Positions 24,696 to 33,302 of a stretch of 46,009 bases of DNA are shown piece by piece (position 1 is the first letter of the stretch; each line of letters begins with the position of its first letter). A program made the position numbers and the translations under genes. The notes beneath the pieces were generated by a model that did no database searches, was not told the DNA's origin, and saw only the letters and a list, made by a program, of their open reading frames with translations. The stretch covers positions 1 to 46,009 of the forward strand of contig CAJTYK010000014.1 of the NCBI GenBank assembly GCA_910584285.1. The letters are read 5' to 3'. This DNA comes from an uncultured Oscillospiraceae bacterium. Lineage in GTDB: Bacteria; Bacillota; Clostridia; Oscillospirales; Oscillospiraceae.

Positions 24696-25355
24696 ATGGG
24701 ACTGTTTTCCAAAAAAGAGGCCTGCCCAGTCTGCGGCGGCGAGGTAAAAGGGCTGTTCCTTGTGAAAATCGGGGACAAAAAGACCCTGTGCAAAAGCTGC
24801 TCCAAGCAGGTTTCCATGCAGAAAAGCCTGCTGGAGACCGCCACGCCGGAGTTCATTCAAGAGCACCTGGCCTACCGGCGGGCGAACGCGGAGAAGTACG
24901 CCACCCATCGCTGGACGGTGAAGATCACCTCCATTCCCGGGCTCGTGTTCGGCCTGGACGAGGCGGGACGGGCCATCTACCTGATCCACGACGATCTCCA
25001 TGTGGATGAGGAGAACCCGGTGGTGCTTTCCTTCGACCAGCTCACCGGCTACGAGCTGCTCCGGGGAAAAAAGAAGCTGGACGGTATGGAGGACACCGGC
25101 ATGGTGGTGCTGGAGACCACTCTGAGCGCCCTGGGGGGGATTGCCCGGCTGGTGAACAGCGACAGCTCGTCCCATTACGACACCTTCCACCTGAAGCTGA
25201 CTACCACCGACCCCTACTGGAGCGAGATCGACCTCAAGATCGATTTTACCGACAGCCAGCTCCACGGCTTGGGCGGGTTCGCCAGCGATATGCAGCGGGT
25301 CTGCCAGACCATCAAAAGCATCATCCGCAAGGAACCGGTTCTATCCGCCCGCTGA
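24696..25355 (+). CDS. DUF4428 zinc-ribbon protein
   Basis: 219 residues, cytoplasmic. An N-terminal zinc ribbon starts MGLFSKKEACPVCGG and closes with LCKSC; a mixed alpha/beta region follows with a PH-like pattern (VLSFDQLTGYELL, then LTTTDPYWSEIDLKID). The ribosome site AGAGGAGG precedes the ATG. It is followed within 15 nt by a second protein with the same start, so the pair probably arose by duplication and divergence. Function unknown; a membrane-proximal sensor or chaperone role is only a guess from context. Confidence 0.8.
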   Translation: MGLFSKKEACPVCGGEVKGLFLVKIGDKKTLCKSCSKQVSMQKSLLETATPEFIQEHLAYRRANAEKYATHRWTVKITSIPGLVFGLDEAGRAIYLIHDDLHVDEENPVVLSFDQLTGYELLRGKKKLDGMEDTGMVVLETTLSALGGIARLVNSDSSSHYDTFHLKLTTTDPYWSEIDLKIDFTDSQLHGLGGFASDMQRVCQTIKSIIRKEPVLSAR

Positions 25356-25370
25356 CAGGAGGAATGAGTC

Positions 25371-26327
25371 ATGGGACTATTTACAAGCAAGAAAAACCCC
25401 TGCCCCTTCTGTGGGGGCCCCACCCCCCGGCTGCTGGCCACCACCATAGAGGGAACGCCCATCTGCGGCACCTGCAAGGATAAGATCGATCTGCCCGACG
25501 GCACCGTCAACCTGTCGCTGGAGGATGCCCGGCAGTACCTGGCGTACTATGACGCGAACAAACCCCTGCGGGACAGCTTCAGCGCCACCTTCAAGTATAA
25601 CTGCGGCGAGTGGAACGACCTCATCCAGATTGATGTGCCCCAGCGGCTGTTCCGCATCCGGGACAAAGGGGATTCCCTGGTGATGGAGTCGTCCTGCCTT
25701 ACGGCGTTCCGGATTTTAGAGGACAACACCGTTTTGTTTGAGAGCTCCCCGGAGGGCCTGAAATGGTATGAGACCGACACGCCGGCTCGGGTCAAGGCCG
25801 TGGAGCCCGAGATCGACCGCTACCACGCAGATATGGATCGGTATATGCAGGCGAAGCGGATGAACGAGATGATCGAGGATATGGAGAAGCGGGGGGACTT
25901 TTCCAGAGGTTCCCCGACCCCCTTTATCAGCGAGCCCATCTTCAGCGTGGATACGCCCATCAAAAAGTTCTACGTGGAGCTGACGCTGGATCACCCCTAT
26001 TGGGGCGGCGTTCGCACCCTGGACAATAACGCCCCCGATTGGGGCGTCCTCTCCCCCAGTTACATCGATTTCATGCGAAAGTATGAAAAGGAGACGGGGC
26101 TGCTGCACACCTTGGCCACCAGCCTCATGAGCGTGATCGACCCGGACGCACCGGAGGAGCACATTCTTCTGCCCACGCCCGTGGCCGCTGCCACTGCCCC
26201 CGCAGGCGAGTCCCGCTCCGTTCCCGACCCTGTGGCGGAGATTCAGAAGTACAAAACGCTGCTGGACAGCGGCGCCATCACGGAGGAGGAATATGCCGCC
26301 AAGAAGCGCCAGCTTCTTGGAATTTGA
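25371..26327 (+). CDS. DUF4428 zinc-ribbon protein with SHOCT domain
   Basis: 318 residues. A zinc ribbon (MGLFTSKKNPCPFCGG ... ICGTCKDK) is followed by a middle domain related to that of the preceding gene (LFRIRDKGDSLVMESSCLTAF; VELTLDHPYWGGV) and a C-terminal SHOCT helical hairpin (EIQKYKTLLDSGAITEEEY). SHOCT domains are short oligomerisation modules often found at protein ends. It has a GGAGG ribosome site 8 nt before the ATG and lies inside the LemA operon. No catalytic motif is seen. Confidence 0.8.
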   Translation: MGLFTSKKNPCPFCGGPTPRLLATTIEGTPICGTCKDKIDLPDGTVNLSLEDARQYLAYYDANKPLRDSFSATFKYNCGEWNDLIQIDVPQRLFRIRDKGDSLVMESSCLTAFRILEDNTVLFESSPEGLKWYETDTPARVKAVEPEIDRYHADMDRYMQAKRMNEMIEDMEKRGDFSRGSPTPFISEPIFSVDTPIKKFYVELTLDHPYWGGVRTLDNNAPDWGVLSPSYIDFMRKYEKETGLLHTLATSLMSVIDPDAPEEHILLPTPVAAATAPAGESRSVPDPVAEIQKYKTLLDSGAITEEEYAAKKRQLLGI

Positions 26328-26339
26328 GGAGGAAGTCTG

Positions 26340-28325
26340 ATGAAGAAACGATTGCTTGCCCTCTGTCTGGCCCTGGCCATGGCGTTGTGTCTGGCCGCCT
26401 GCGGTGGGGAGGACGCGGAGGTGGACCGCCAGCCCCCCTCCAAAGAGCCCGACGCCCCCACCGCCAATCCGGAGGGGGACGGGAGCTGGGCGGTGTACTG
26501 GTATCTGTGCGGCAGCGACCTGGAGAGCGGCGGCGGCTTTGCCTCCACGGATCTGGGTGAGATGATGGAAGCGCAGCTGCCCGAGAACGTCACCGTTGTC
26601 ATCCAGACCGGCGGCTCCTCCGTCTGGCACAACGACCAGATGGATCCCTCCAAGCTCCAGCGCTGGACCTACACCAGCCAGGGCCTGAGCCTGGTGGAGG
26701 AGCTGGACAGCGCCAGCATGGGCGACGCCCAGACTTTGTATGAGTTCCTGGACTTTGCCCACACCAACTACCCCGCCGACAAGGTGGCGGTCACCTTCTG
26801 GAATCACGGCGGCGGCTCGGTCAGCGGCGCGGCCTTTGACGAGCTGTACGACAACGACTCCCTGAACCTGACCGAGATGTATCAGGCGTTCAACGAGGTC
26901 TGGCCCGCCGACACGGCCAATCCCGCCCTGGAGCTGGTGGGCTTCGACACCTGCCTGATGGCCACGGTGGACGTGGCGGCGGTATTCCAGAACTTCTCCA
27001 AGTACCTGGTGGCCTCCGAGGAGACGGAGCCGGGCAACGGCTGGCTCTATTCCGGCTGGCTGGGCGAGCTGGCCCAAAATCCAGCCATGGACGGAGACGA
27101 TCTGGGTATCGCCATCTGCAGCTCCTACTATGAGGGCTGCGAGGCCGTGGGCACCGCGGAGCAGACCACCCTTTCCGTCACCGACCTGACCAAACTGACC
27201 CCCCTGCTGGACGCCTATGAGGCCTTCGGGCAGGAGGCCTTTGCGGCAGCGGCGGAGGATCCGGGCTTCTTCGCCCAGCTGGGCCGGGCCGCCGCCCAGA
27301 GCGAGAACTACGGCGGCAATACCCGGGAGCAGGGCTATACCAACATGGTGGACCTGGGACACCTGGCCCGGCAGACGGCGTGGATGCTGCCCTCCGCCCA
27401 GGGCGTTTGCGACGCGCTGGCCGACTGCGTGATCTATCAGGTGGGCGGCCCCTACCGCTCTGAGGCCACCGGTCTGAGCTGCTACTACTCCTACAGCGGG
27501 GATGTGGACGACTTCAACGGCTACATCAGCGTGGGCGCGGGGTCGGCCTTCAAGCATCTGTACGCCTACGGCCTCACCGGCGAGCTGGGCGAGGGCGGCG
27601 AGGAGTATCTGGCCTCTCTGGACATACAGGATCTGCCCAAACTTGTCACCCTGGCCGACACCGGCTGGGACGGCGCGGCCCTGGACGTGAACGACGAGGG
27701 CACCGCCTACCTGACCCTGGGCCCTGAGGCCGGCAATATTCTGGCCGGCATCGGTTTCTCCCTGTTCTATGTGGACGAGGGGAACGATCAGATGCTGTTC
27801 CTGGGCACGGACAACGACCTGGAAGCGGACTGGGACAACGGCGTGTTCTACGACAACTTCCGGGGCGTGTGGGGCGCCATCGACGGCCATATCGTCTACA
27901 TGGAGCTGTCCTGCGAGGGGGAGGATTACAACCTCTACTCCGTGCCCGTCCTGCTCAATGGGGAGGAGTACAACCTCCAGGTGGCCTATGACTTCTCCGG
28001 CGGGGAATGGACGATCCTGGGCGCGTCCCAGGGTCTGGACGAATCCGGCATGGCCTCCAAGGAGCTGCGGCTGCTGGAGGAGGGCAACGTGATCACCACC
28101 ATCTGGCAGCTGTCCTCCTTCAGCGGGGAGGACGATTTTGAGATGTACACCGCCGAGGAGCTGACCGTGACGGCGGATACCGCCTTTGGGGAGGCTGCCC
28201 TGCCCGACGGGCAGTATGGCATGGTGTTTGAGCTGCGAGACGCCGCGGGAAATTACGCCTACTCCGACGCCGTGCTCTTTGACTGCGTGAACGGCGAGAT
28301 TCTTACCACAGTAGGGGCGGGCTAA
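26340..28325 (+). CDS. Clostripain-family (C11) peptidase lipoprotein
   Basis: 661 residues. A lipoprotein signal (MKKRLLALCLALAMALCLAAC) anchors it outside the membrane. The C11 caspase-like domain has WYLCGSDLES near residue 58, the catalytic His in FWNHGGGS (His156) and the catalytic Cys in GFDTCLMA (Cys205). A ~250-residue beta-rich C-terminal region follows. It is the last gene of the LemA-DUF2207-DUF4428 operon, 12 nt after the SHOCT gene, so envelope protein processing is plausible. C11 peptidases usually cut after Arg/Lys; specificity here cannot be read. Confidence 0.88.
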   Translation: MKKRLLALCLALAMALCLAACGGEDAEVDRQPPSKEPDAPTANPEGDGSWAVYWYLCGSDLESGGGFASTDLGEMMEAQLPENVTVVIQTGGSSVWHNDQMDPSKLQRWTYTSQGLSLVEELDSASMGDAQTLYEFLDFAHTNYPADKVAVTFWNHGGGSVSGAAFDELYDNDSLNLTEMYQAFNEVWPADTANPALELVGFDTCLMATVDVAAVFQNFSKYLVASEETEPGNGWLYSGWLGELAQNPAMDGDDLGIAICSSYYEGCEAVGTAEQTTLSVTDLTKLTPLLDAYEAFGQEAFAAAAEDPGFFAQLGRAAAQSENYGGNTREQGYTNMVDLGHLARQTAWMLPSAQGVCDALADCVIYQVGGPYRSEATGLSCYYSYSGDVDDFNGYISVGAGSAFKHLYAYGLTGELGEGGEEYLASLDIQDLPKLVTLADTGWDGAALDVNDEGTAYLTLGPEAGNILAGIGFSLFYVDEGNDQMLFLGTDNDLEADWDNGVFYDNFRGVWGAIDGHIVYMELSCEGEDYNLYSVPVLLNGEEYNLQVAYDFSGGEWTILGASQGLDESGMASKELRLLEEGNVITTIWQLSSFSGEDDFEMYTAEELTVTADTAFGEAALPDGQYGMVFELRDAAGNYAYSDAVLFDCVNGEILTTVGAG

Positions 28326-28670
28326 AAGGCACAGAGATACGACGGATAGGAACCGAAAGGGTTCGCGAACGTGATTATGCCCCGGTGCTTCCTAAAAAGG
28401 CAATTTTTCCATATTGGACCAAACCCAGAGCCCTTGGAAAGCAAGGGTTTACACGCATAAAGAATGTTTTGTAAATCTGCGGGGAAGTGACAGCACGGTG
28501 TAACAGCGCCGTGCTGTTACTTCTTTTTATCCACAATATTCCGGGGAAAAATCAATCTCCCCAATAAAGTTATAGTGTACGTCAATCCTCTGGATGCGGT
28601 GGCCGCTGGACTTATCGGCTTCCTTAGGCTCCTTTTGAACCACTCGCCCAGCGAGTGGTTTTCGCTATAC
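28326..28670. other. Intergenic region between convergent operons
   Basis: No supported gene. Besides the plus-strand terminator (28485-28528) it contains a perfect 10-bp hairpin (28638-28647 / 28651-28660) followed only by TTTTC, and GAACC/GGGTTC short repeats near 28350. These do not resemble a known RNA. Confidence 0.5.
28485..28528 (+). terminator. Terminator after the clostripain gene
   Basis: 14-bp stem AAGTGACAGCACGG / CCGTGCTGTTACTT (one G-U) and a 10-nt loop followed by CTTTTTAT. Confidence 0.9.
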
Positions 28671-28703
28671 AAAAAGGCCCGCGCGACCGCCGCCGCGCGG
28701 GCC
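28671..28703 (-). terminator. Minus-strand terminator of the two-component operon
   Basis: 10-bp stem (28694-28703 / 28676-28685) of pure GC; on the minus strand it is followed by TTTTTGTATAG. It lies immediately after the histidine kinase stop codon. Confidence 0.85.
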
Positions 28704-28708
28704 CATGC

Positions 28709-31039
28709 TCACAGGCGCAGGATGGGCAGTCCCTCCGGATCCTCCCCCGCCAGGGGCAGGGTCACCGTGGCCTTGAACAAATCCCCGTCTATGCTGATCT
28801 CGAACTTCCCGTGCTGTAGCTCCGTCAGCGACTGGGCGATGGACAGCCCCAGCCCGCTGCCCGAGGCGTTGCGGGACTCGTCTCCCCGGACGAACCGCTC
28901 CATCAGCCGTTCCGCCGGAATGTCCAGCGGATCCCGGGAGATATTCTTCACCGACAGCACCGCCCGGCCCCCATTCTCCCGCAGCTCCACGTACACCCGG
29001 GTGCCCGGCAGGGCATACTTGGCACAGTTGGTCAGCAGATTGTCCAGCACCCGCCACAGGTGCCGGCCGTCCGCCTCCACCCAGACGGTCTCCTCCGGCA
29101 GGGTGCGCACTACCGTCAGCCCCTGGGCCTCCAGCCGCTCGCCGCACTCCGCCAGGGCCTGATCCGCCAGCTGCTTGAAGTCCAGCCGCTCCCAGTTCAC
29201 CGTCAGGTTGCCCGTGGACGCCTTGGACGCCTCCACCAGATCCTCCGTCAGCTTCTTCAGCCGCTGACTCTTGCGATCCAGCACCTCGATATATTCCCGG
29301 GCCTTGGGATCCTGTATATCCACCTTTTTCAGCAGATCCACGTAGTTGATGATAGAGGTCAGCGGCGTTTTCAGATCATGGGACACGTTGGTGATGAGCT
29401 CCGCCTTGAAGTGCTCACTGCGCATCCGTTCGTCCACTGCCGTGGAGATGGCGTGGCCCAGGTTGTTCAGCTCGTCGGCGTGGCCCCTCAAGTCCGGCAG
29501 CATCCGCTGGGTGTCGATCTGATAGCCAGGATTGCCGCCGATGATCTCCTGGGTGCCGTGGCGGATCTTCTTCCACTGGTACGCCCACAGGCACAGATAC
29601 GCCGCCACACCAGCGCTCACCAGCAGCCATAGCCCCCCGCTCCCCTGGAACGTCGTAATGGTAAACAGCCCGTACGCCATACAGCCCATCACCGCCTTCC
29701 AAATCAGGGGGACAGCCTGAACGGCCCGTCCCAATGCCCCGGCCAGCCGCCACAGCGTATGCCAGCACCACGCGCAGATCGACCAGGTCCAGGTGTTACG
29801 CAGCAGGGTGTGGGCCTTGGCCCGAGCGCACACCGTCACCAGCGCCGCCAGACCCATGGCCGCCGCCGCGGCCACCCCCAGCCCCACGCCGATGAGCTGC
29901 ATAAACATGGGGAAGTCCCCATAGGCGGTGGCCACCACGGTCACCCCCGCGGCCACCGCCCCCACACCGCCCAGCAGCAGCAGGGTCAGCAGCACGTCCC
30001 CGGGGATGCGGTGGAACCAGTTGAGGTAGATTCCCTCCACCTCCCGCTTATGGCCCGCGCCGCAGCACAGGTACACCGTCAGCAGTACGCCCAGCGTGCC
30101 CAGCATGATGGTGCCAGCCAGATAGCCCTCTCGGGCGGCCTGCCACTGGGCCAGCTTGTCGGCGGCCCGCTTGTACTGATCGTCCACCCGCAGGGCTTTG
30201 TCCACCCAGAAAATGAGGCTGGCGTTGGTCTCCTCCGCCTCCGCCCGGGCCTCCTGGGTGAGCATCCAGGTTTCGCTTTCCGGCTCGAAGATGTAGCCGA
30301 ACTGGTTGGCCTCCAGGCAGGCCCGGATGGTGGGGTAGTAGAGGTAGAGGTTGTTGTCCGTATCCACCACCCGCAGCACCTTGGTATAGCCGTCGTTGTC
30401 TGCCAGGATCTGGTTTTCCGTGATGGTAATGGGATTGTCCTGGACGTCCACCAGCTCGGCGGACGTGCCCTCCGTTTTGGCCTCCCGGACGGCCTCCGCC
30501 CAGATGGGCAGCATCGTTCGCCAGCCCGAGTGATAGGACGCGTCATCGTAGTCCCCGGCATTGACAGCGCTGGAGGAGGAGTCCGAATCAAGGTATTCCC
30601 ACTCGGCGCTGGCGCTCTGGGTTTTGCCTGTTCCCCGGTGGTAGTCCACCCCGTAGTCGGGGTCCACCTTGGTGCTATCCTCCTGGGTGTTGCCGTAGAT
30701 CACCTTGCCGTCCTTGTCCAGCAGCTGCCAGCGCAGGTTGGTGGCCCCGGCGTCAAACTCCGCCTCATACCGCTCAATGGCCCGCCGCTCCGACAGATCC
30801 AGCCCCTCCCCCGCCGCCTGTTTGTCCTTCAGATCCACCAGATAACGCACCATAAAATAGTCCTGCCGCACCAGATATTTCTGGGTATAGCCGCTGCTCT
30901 CGTCATAGAAGTAGGCGTCGGTCCACAGCGCGTCGAAGTTGGCCAGCTGGTACCAGCCCATGATGGCGGTGGCGGTGAACGCCGCCACCGCCGCCATGAA
31001 GGCCAGGGCCTTCATGGCCATATTTTCCCGCCACTTCAT
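28709..31039 (-). CDS. Membrane sensor histidine kinase (HisKA type)
   Basis: 776 residues. A first membrane helix (AFMAAVAAFTATAIMGWY) is followed by a large extracellular domain (~35-300) and then a cluster of about five or six helices (~310-500), an unusually large membrane block for this class. The C-terminal kinase has a HisKA H-box NVSHDLKTPLTSI and a HATPase domain with N-box (DNLLTNCAKYAL), G1/G2 region and GSGLGLSIAQSL. The ATG at 31039 overlaps the regulator stop as ATGA. It should phosphorylate the OmpR-type regulator encoded just upstream. Its signal is unknown; the extracellular domain is not recognised. Confidence 0.9.
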   Translation of the reverse strand: MKWRENMAMKALAFMAAVAAFTATAIMGWYQLANFDALWTDAYFYDESSGYTQKYLVRQDYFMVRYLVDLKDKQAAGEGLDLSERRAIERYEAEFDAGATNLRWQLLDKDGKVIYGNTQEDSTKVDPDYGVDYHRGTGKTQSASAEWEYLDSDSSSSAVNAGDYDDASYHSGWRTMLPIWAEAVREAKTEGTSAELVDVQDNPITITENQILADNDGYTKVLRVVDTDNNLYLYYPTIRACLEANQFGYIFEPESETWMLTQEARAEAEETNASLIFWVDKALRVDDQYKRAADKLAQWQAAREGYLAGTIMLGTLGVLLTVYLCCGAGHKREVEGIYLNWFHRIPGDVLLTLLLLGGVGAVAAGVTVVATAYGDFPMFMQLIGVGLGVAAAAAMGLAALVTVCARAKAHTLLRNTWTWSICAWCWHTLWRLAGALGRAVQAVPLIWKAVMGCMAYGLFTITTFQGSGGLWLLVSAGVAAYLCLWAYQWKKIRHGTQEIIGGNPGYQIDTQRMLPDLRGHADELNNLGHAISTAVDERMRSEHFKAELITNVSHDLKTPLTSIINYVDLLKKVDIQDPKAREYIEVLDRKSQRLKKLTEDLVEASKASTGNLTVNWERLDFKQLADQALAECGERLEAQGLTVVRTLPEETVWVEADGRHLWRVLDNLLTNCAKYALPGTRVYVELRENGGRAVLSVKNISRDPLDIPAERLMERFVRGDESRNASGSGLGLSIAQSLTELQHGKFEISIDGDLFKATVTLPLAGEDPEGLPILRL

Positions 31040-31737
31040 GACATTTTCTCCATTTTGTACCCCAGCCCCCACACCACTTTCAGATACCGGGGGTTGGCGG
31101 GGTCGATTTCAATTTTTTCCCGCAGGTGCCGGATGTGGACGGCCACGGTGTTCTCGCTGCCCAGGGCCGGGTCGTTCCACACCTGCTCGTAGATCTGGGC
31201 GGTGGAGTACACCCGCCCCAGATTCTTCATCAGCAGCCGCAGGATGTTATACTCGATGGGGGTGAGGCTCACCGGCTCGCCGTCCACCGTCACCGCCTTG
31301 GCCTCGTCGTCCATGACGATGGCGCCGTTGCGCAGGGTGCCGTCCTCCGTCTCCACCGCGGCCTTGCCCCCCAGGGTGGTGTACCGCCGCAGCTGGCTTT
31401 TCACCCGGGCCAGCACCTCGATGGGGTTGAAGGGCTTGGTGATATAGTCATCCGCGCCGATGTTCAGCCCCAGCACCTTGTCGGTGTCCTCGCTCTTGGC
31501 AGTGAGCAGGATGATGGGGATGTTGCCCTCCTCCCGCAGCTTGGCGGTGGCTCGGATTCCGTCCAGCCTGGGCATCATCACGTCCATGAGGATGAGGTCG
31601 ATATTTTCCGTGCGCACCGCGGCGATGGCCTCCTCTCCGTTGTAGGCCGACACCGTGCGGTAGCCCTCGCTGGTGAGGTAGATCTCCAGCGCCGAGACGA
31701 TATCCTTGTCGTCGTCGCAGATTAGAACCGTATACAT
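31036..31737 (-). CDS. OmpR/PhoB-family response regulator
   Basis: 233 residues. The receiver (VLICDDDKD; phospho-acceptor Asp in LILMDVMMP; switch Lys in YITKPFNP) is followed by a winged-helix Trans_reg_C domain (LTPIEYNILRLLMKN ... VAVHIRHLREKIE ... VWGLGYKME). The start is the ATG at 31737 with GGGGGG 7 nt upstream; two further in-frame codons upstream (TTG CTG) are less likely. It is transcribed with the kinase. Upstream direct repeats suggest autoregulation. Confidence 0.93.
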   Translation of the reverse strand: MYTVLICDDDKDIVSALEIYLTSEGYRTVSAYNGEEAIAAVRTENIDLILMDVMMPRLDGIRATAKLREEGNIPIILLTAKSEDTDKVLGLNIGADDYITKPFNPIEVLARVKSQLRRYTTLGGKAAVETEDGTLRNGAIVMDDEAKAVTVDGEPVSLTPIEYNILRLLMKNLGRVYSTAQIYEQVWNDPALGSENTVAVHIRHLREKIEIDPANPRYLKVVWGLGYKMEKMS

Positions 31738-31776
31738 CAGCAATCCCCCCTATTGCAACTACTATAACTATATATC

Positions 31777-31832
31777 ATACTATCAGGCCGCCCATTAAGC
31801 CGCAAGGGGGAAAATCCTTAAATTCCGTTTAA
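31777..31832 (-). promoter_or_regulatory. Candidate promoter and OmpR-type repeats of the two-component operon
   Basis: On the minus strand: TTGCGG (31805-31800), 17-nt spacer, TAGTAT (31782-31777). Upstream, TTAAACGG and TTAAGG occur with their TTAA cores 11 bp apart (31832-31816), the spacing typical of PhoB/OmpR binding sites. Confidence 0.4.
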
Positions 31833-31930
31833 GAAACCTCCGAACCCTTCTCCTTTTTCTACCAGGGCCATTTCATAATATAACTTTTACATGGAAAAAC
31901 GCAACTTTTCTTTATATAGCAACCTACACA

Positions 31931-32158
31931 AAAATTGTCGTCCAGGGTGAAGTACAGATGGGTGGCGTCCTTCTGCGCCAGCTTCAGCAGCCACTCCCGG
32001 CGGAACCAGTGCTCCGGCACGTCCGGGTTGCAGTTGAACCACAGCTTGGCCCCTGTTACCGAGCACTGGGCCAGGGCCTGCTCCTCGAAGGAGCGTGGCA
32101 TCAGCGACACCTCGTCCAACAGCACCTCCGCCCAGCGTCACGCCCTGGATGAGCATCA
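31931..32158 (-). pseudogene. Decayed phage terminase large subunit fragment
   Basis: Reading leftwards: MLIQGVTLGG, a one-base frameshift, then VLLDEVSLMPRSFEEQALAQ (Walker B region), LWFNCNPDVPEHWF and THLYFTLDDN, all typical of PBSX/terL-type terminases. The Walker A part is absent and homology stops after DDN near 31934; the following sequence is unrelated AT-rich DNA. The piece is fused by a TGATG overlap to the small gene upstream. A deletion scar of a prophage. Confidence 0.8.
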
Positions 32159-32341
32159 CTTCCCTGCTCGCTCCTTTTCCAGCCTCATGCGTGCGCCCTG
32201 TTCCATGAAGTGCACAATCAGCCTTTTTGTGAGATCTGGCAGCTGATCCACCGATTTGATATAGGTACTGAGATCGTCGCACTCCGTCCCGTCTGCCATG
32301 ATATTCCTGACGACAGCGCCATCCGGGTACACTTTTGCCAT
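32156..32341 (-). CDS. Small phage-like protein, function unknown
   Basis: 61 residues: MAKVYPDGAVVRNIMADGTE, then a basic helical tail ending RLEKERAGK. The ATG at 32341 has GAGGTGA at a good distance. It lies between the S24 repressor (divergent) and the terminase fragment, so it probably belongs to the degraded prophage. I recognise no domain. Confidence 0.55.
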   Translation of the reverse strand: MAKVYPDGAVVRNIMADGTECDDLSTYIKSVDQLPDLTKRLIVHFMEQGARMRLEKERAGK

Positions 32342-32577
32342 TCTAATCACCTCGTTTCAAGCTATGCTTCACCGAGATTGTCCTATGCACCAAACACAAT
32401 CGAGCACTTTTGACTTTCGCGTAAAGCTCCTTGTTGACTCTAACATCCACCGTGCTCACCTTCTTCCGCTTCTATCTTCACCCGAGTCCGCGCAAACGGC
32501 CCCGCTCACGCGCTGCCCTGCACCCGCTCGGCGCTAATCGGGCCAAGACCATGCTCCAGCAAATCAATCCGACACAT

Positions 32578-32623
32578 TTCGTGACAAATTTTTATTGACT
32601 TTTTTCACGATTCGTGATAGCCT
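32578..32623 (+). promoter_or_regulatory. Repressor promoter with overlapping operator
   Basis: TTGACT (32595-32600), 17-nt spacer, TAGCCT (32618-32623). The spacer ends with the perfect 13-bp palindrome TCACGATTCGTGA (32605-32617), and a half-site TTCGTGA occurs at 32578-32584. The placement suggests autoregulation by the repressor that follows. Confidence 0.6.
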
Positions 32624-32654
32624 TCCATTGAAGGCCAAAGAGGAGGTGATCTTG

Positions 32655-33302
32655 GTGGCTTTATTTTCAGATATGCTAACTTCTCTGAGAAAACAAGAGG
32701 GCTTGTCCCAGAAGGAATTAGCCGATAAAACTGGACTAACACGAAGCGCAATCGGTATGTATGAGACTGGGAAACGAGAACCAGATTTCGAGACTTTAGA
32801 AATCTTTGCTGATTTTTTTAACGTCAATATGGACACGCTTCTCGGTAAGGCTGACAACAAAATTCCAGATTGCAAGATCTTACCTTCCGAAGCAATCCCC
32901 ATCGACCTTGCCCGCTGCCACCGCATCCCCATCCTTTGCCGCATCTCCGCCGGCCTGCCGCTGTATGCGCAGGAACACATCGAGGGCTACACCATCACCG
33001 ACCTGAACGGTGGCGCGGAATATTTCGCTTTGCGGGTACACGGGGACTGCATGAACGCCGCCGGCATCAATGACGGATACCTGATCATCGTCCGCCGTCA
33101 GGAGGAGGTGGAGCAGGGGGAGATCGCTGTGGTAATAGCAGGCGCGGACGATGCCACGGTGAAGCGCTTCTATTCCTCTGACACCACCGTCACACTCATA
33201 CCCCAGTCCACCAACCCAGAGCACAAGCCACAGATGTATGATTTGAGCAAAACTACCATTCATATTTTAGGCAAGGTGGTAAAGGTGGAATTTCTGGTCT
33301 AA
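32655..33302 (+). CDS. Phage-type HTH/S24 repressor with Cys in the nucleophile position
   Basis: 215 residues. An N-terminal XRE helix-turn-helix (LRKQEGLSQKELADKTGLTRSAIGMYETGKRE) is joined to a LexA/CI-like S24 domain. The cleavage-type Ala-Gly is present in CRISAGLP (Ala99-Gly100) and the catalytic Lys in ATVKRFY (Lys170), but the Ser of GDSM is Cys here (GDCM, Cys132). AGGAGG sits 8 nt before the GTG at 32655; a TTG one codon earlier is possible. It probably represses the prophage and its own promoter. Whether it can self-cleave is uncertain. Confidence 0.85.
   Translation: MALFSDMLTSLRKQEGLSQKELADKTGLTRSAIGMYETGKREPDFETLEIFADFFNVNMDTLLGKADNKIPDCKILPSEAIPIDLARCHRIPILCRISAGLPLYAQEHIEGYTITDLNGGAEYFALRVHGDCMNAAGINDGYLIIVRRQEEVEQGEIAVVIAGADDATVKRFYSSDTTVTLIPQSTNPEHKPQMYDLSKTTIHILGKVVKVEFLV

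Noticed and set aside
28638..28660. Perfect 10-bp hairpin as a second plus-strand terminator
   Set aside because: Followed by only four T residues and located far beyond a better terminator; function uncertain.
31745..31930. Search for the second half of feoB and the other attachment site left of the phage remnant
   Set aside because: No feoB-like coding or GTATAGTCTATAC copy was seen; the left boundary of the original element cannot be placed.
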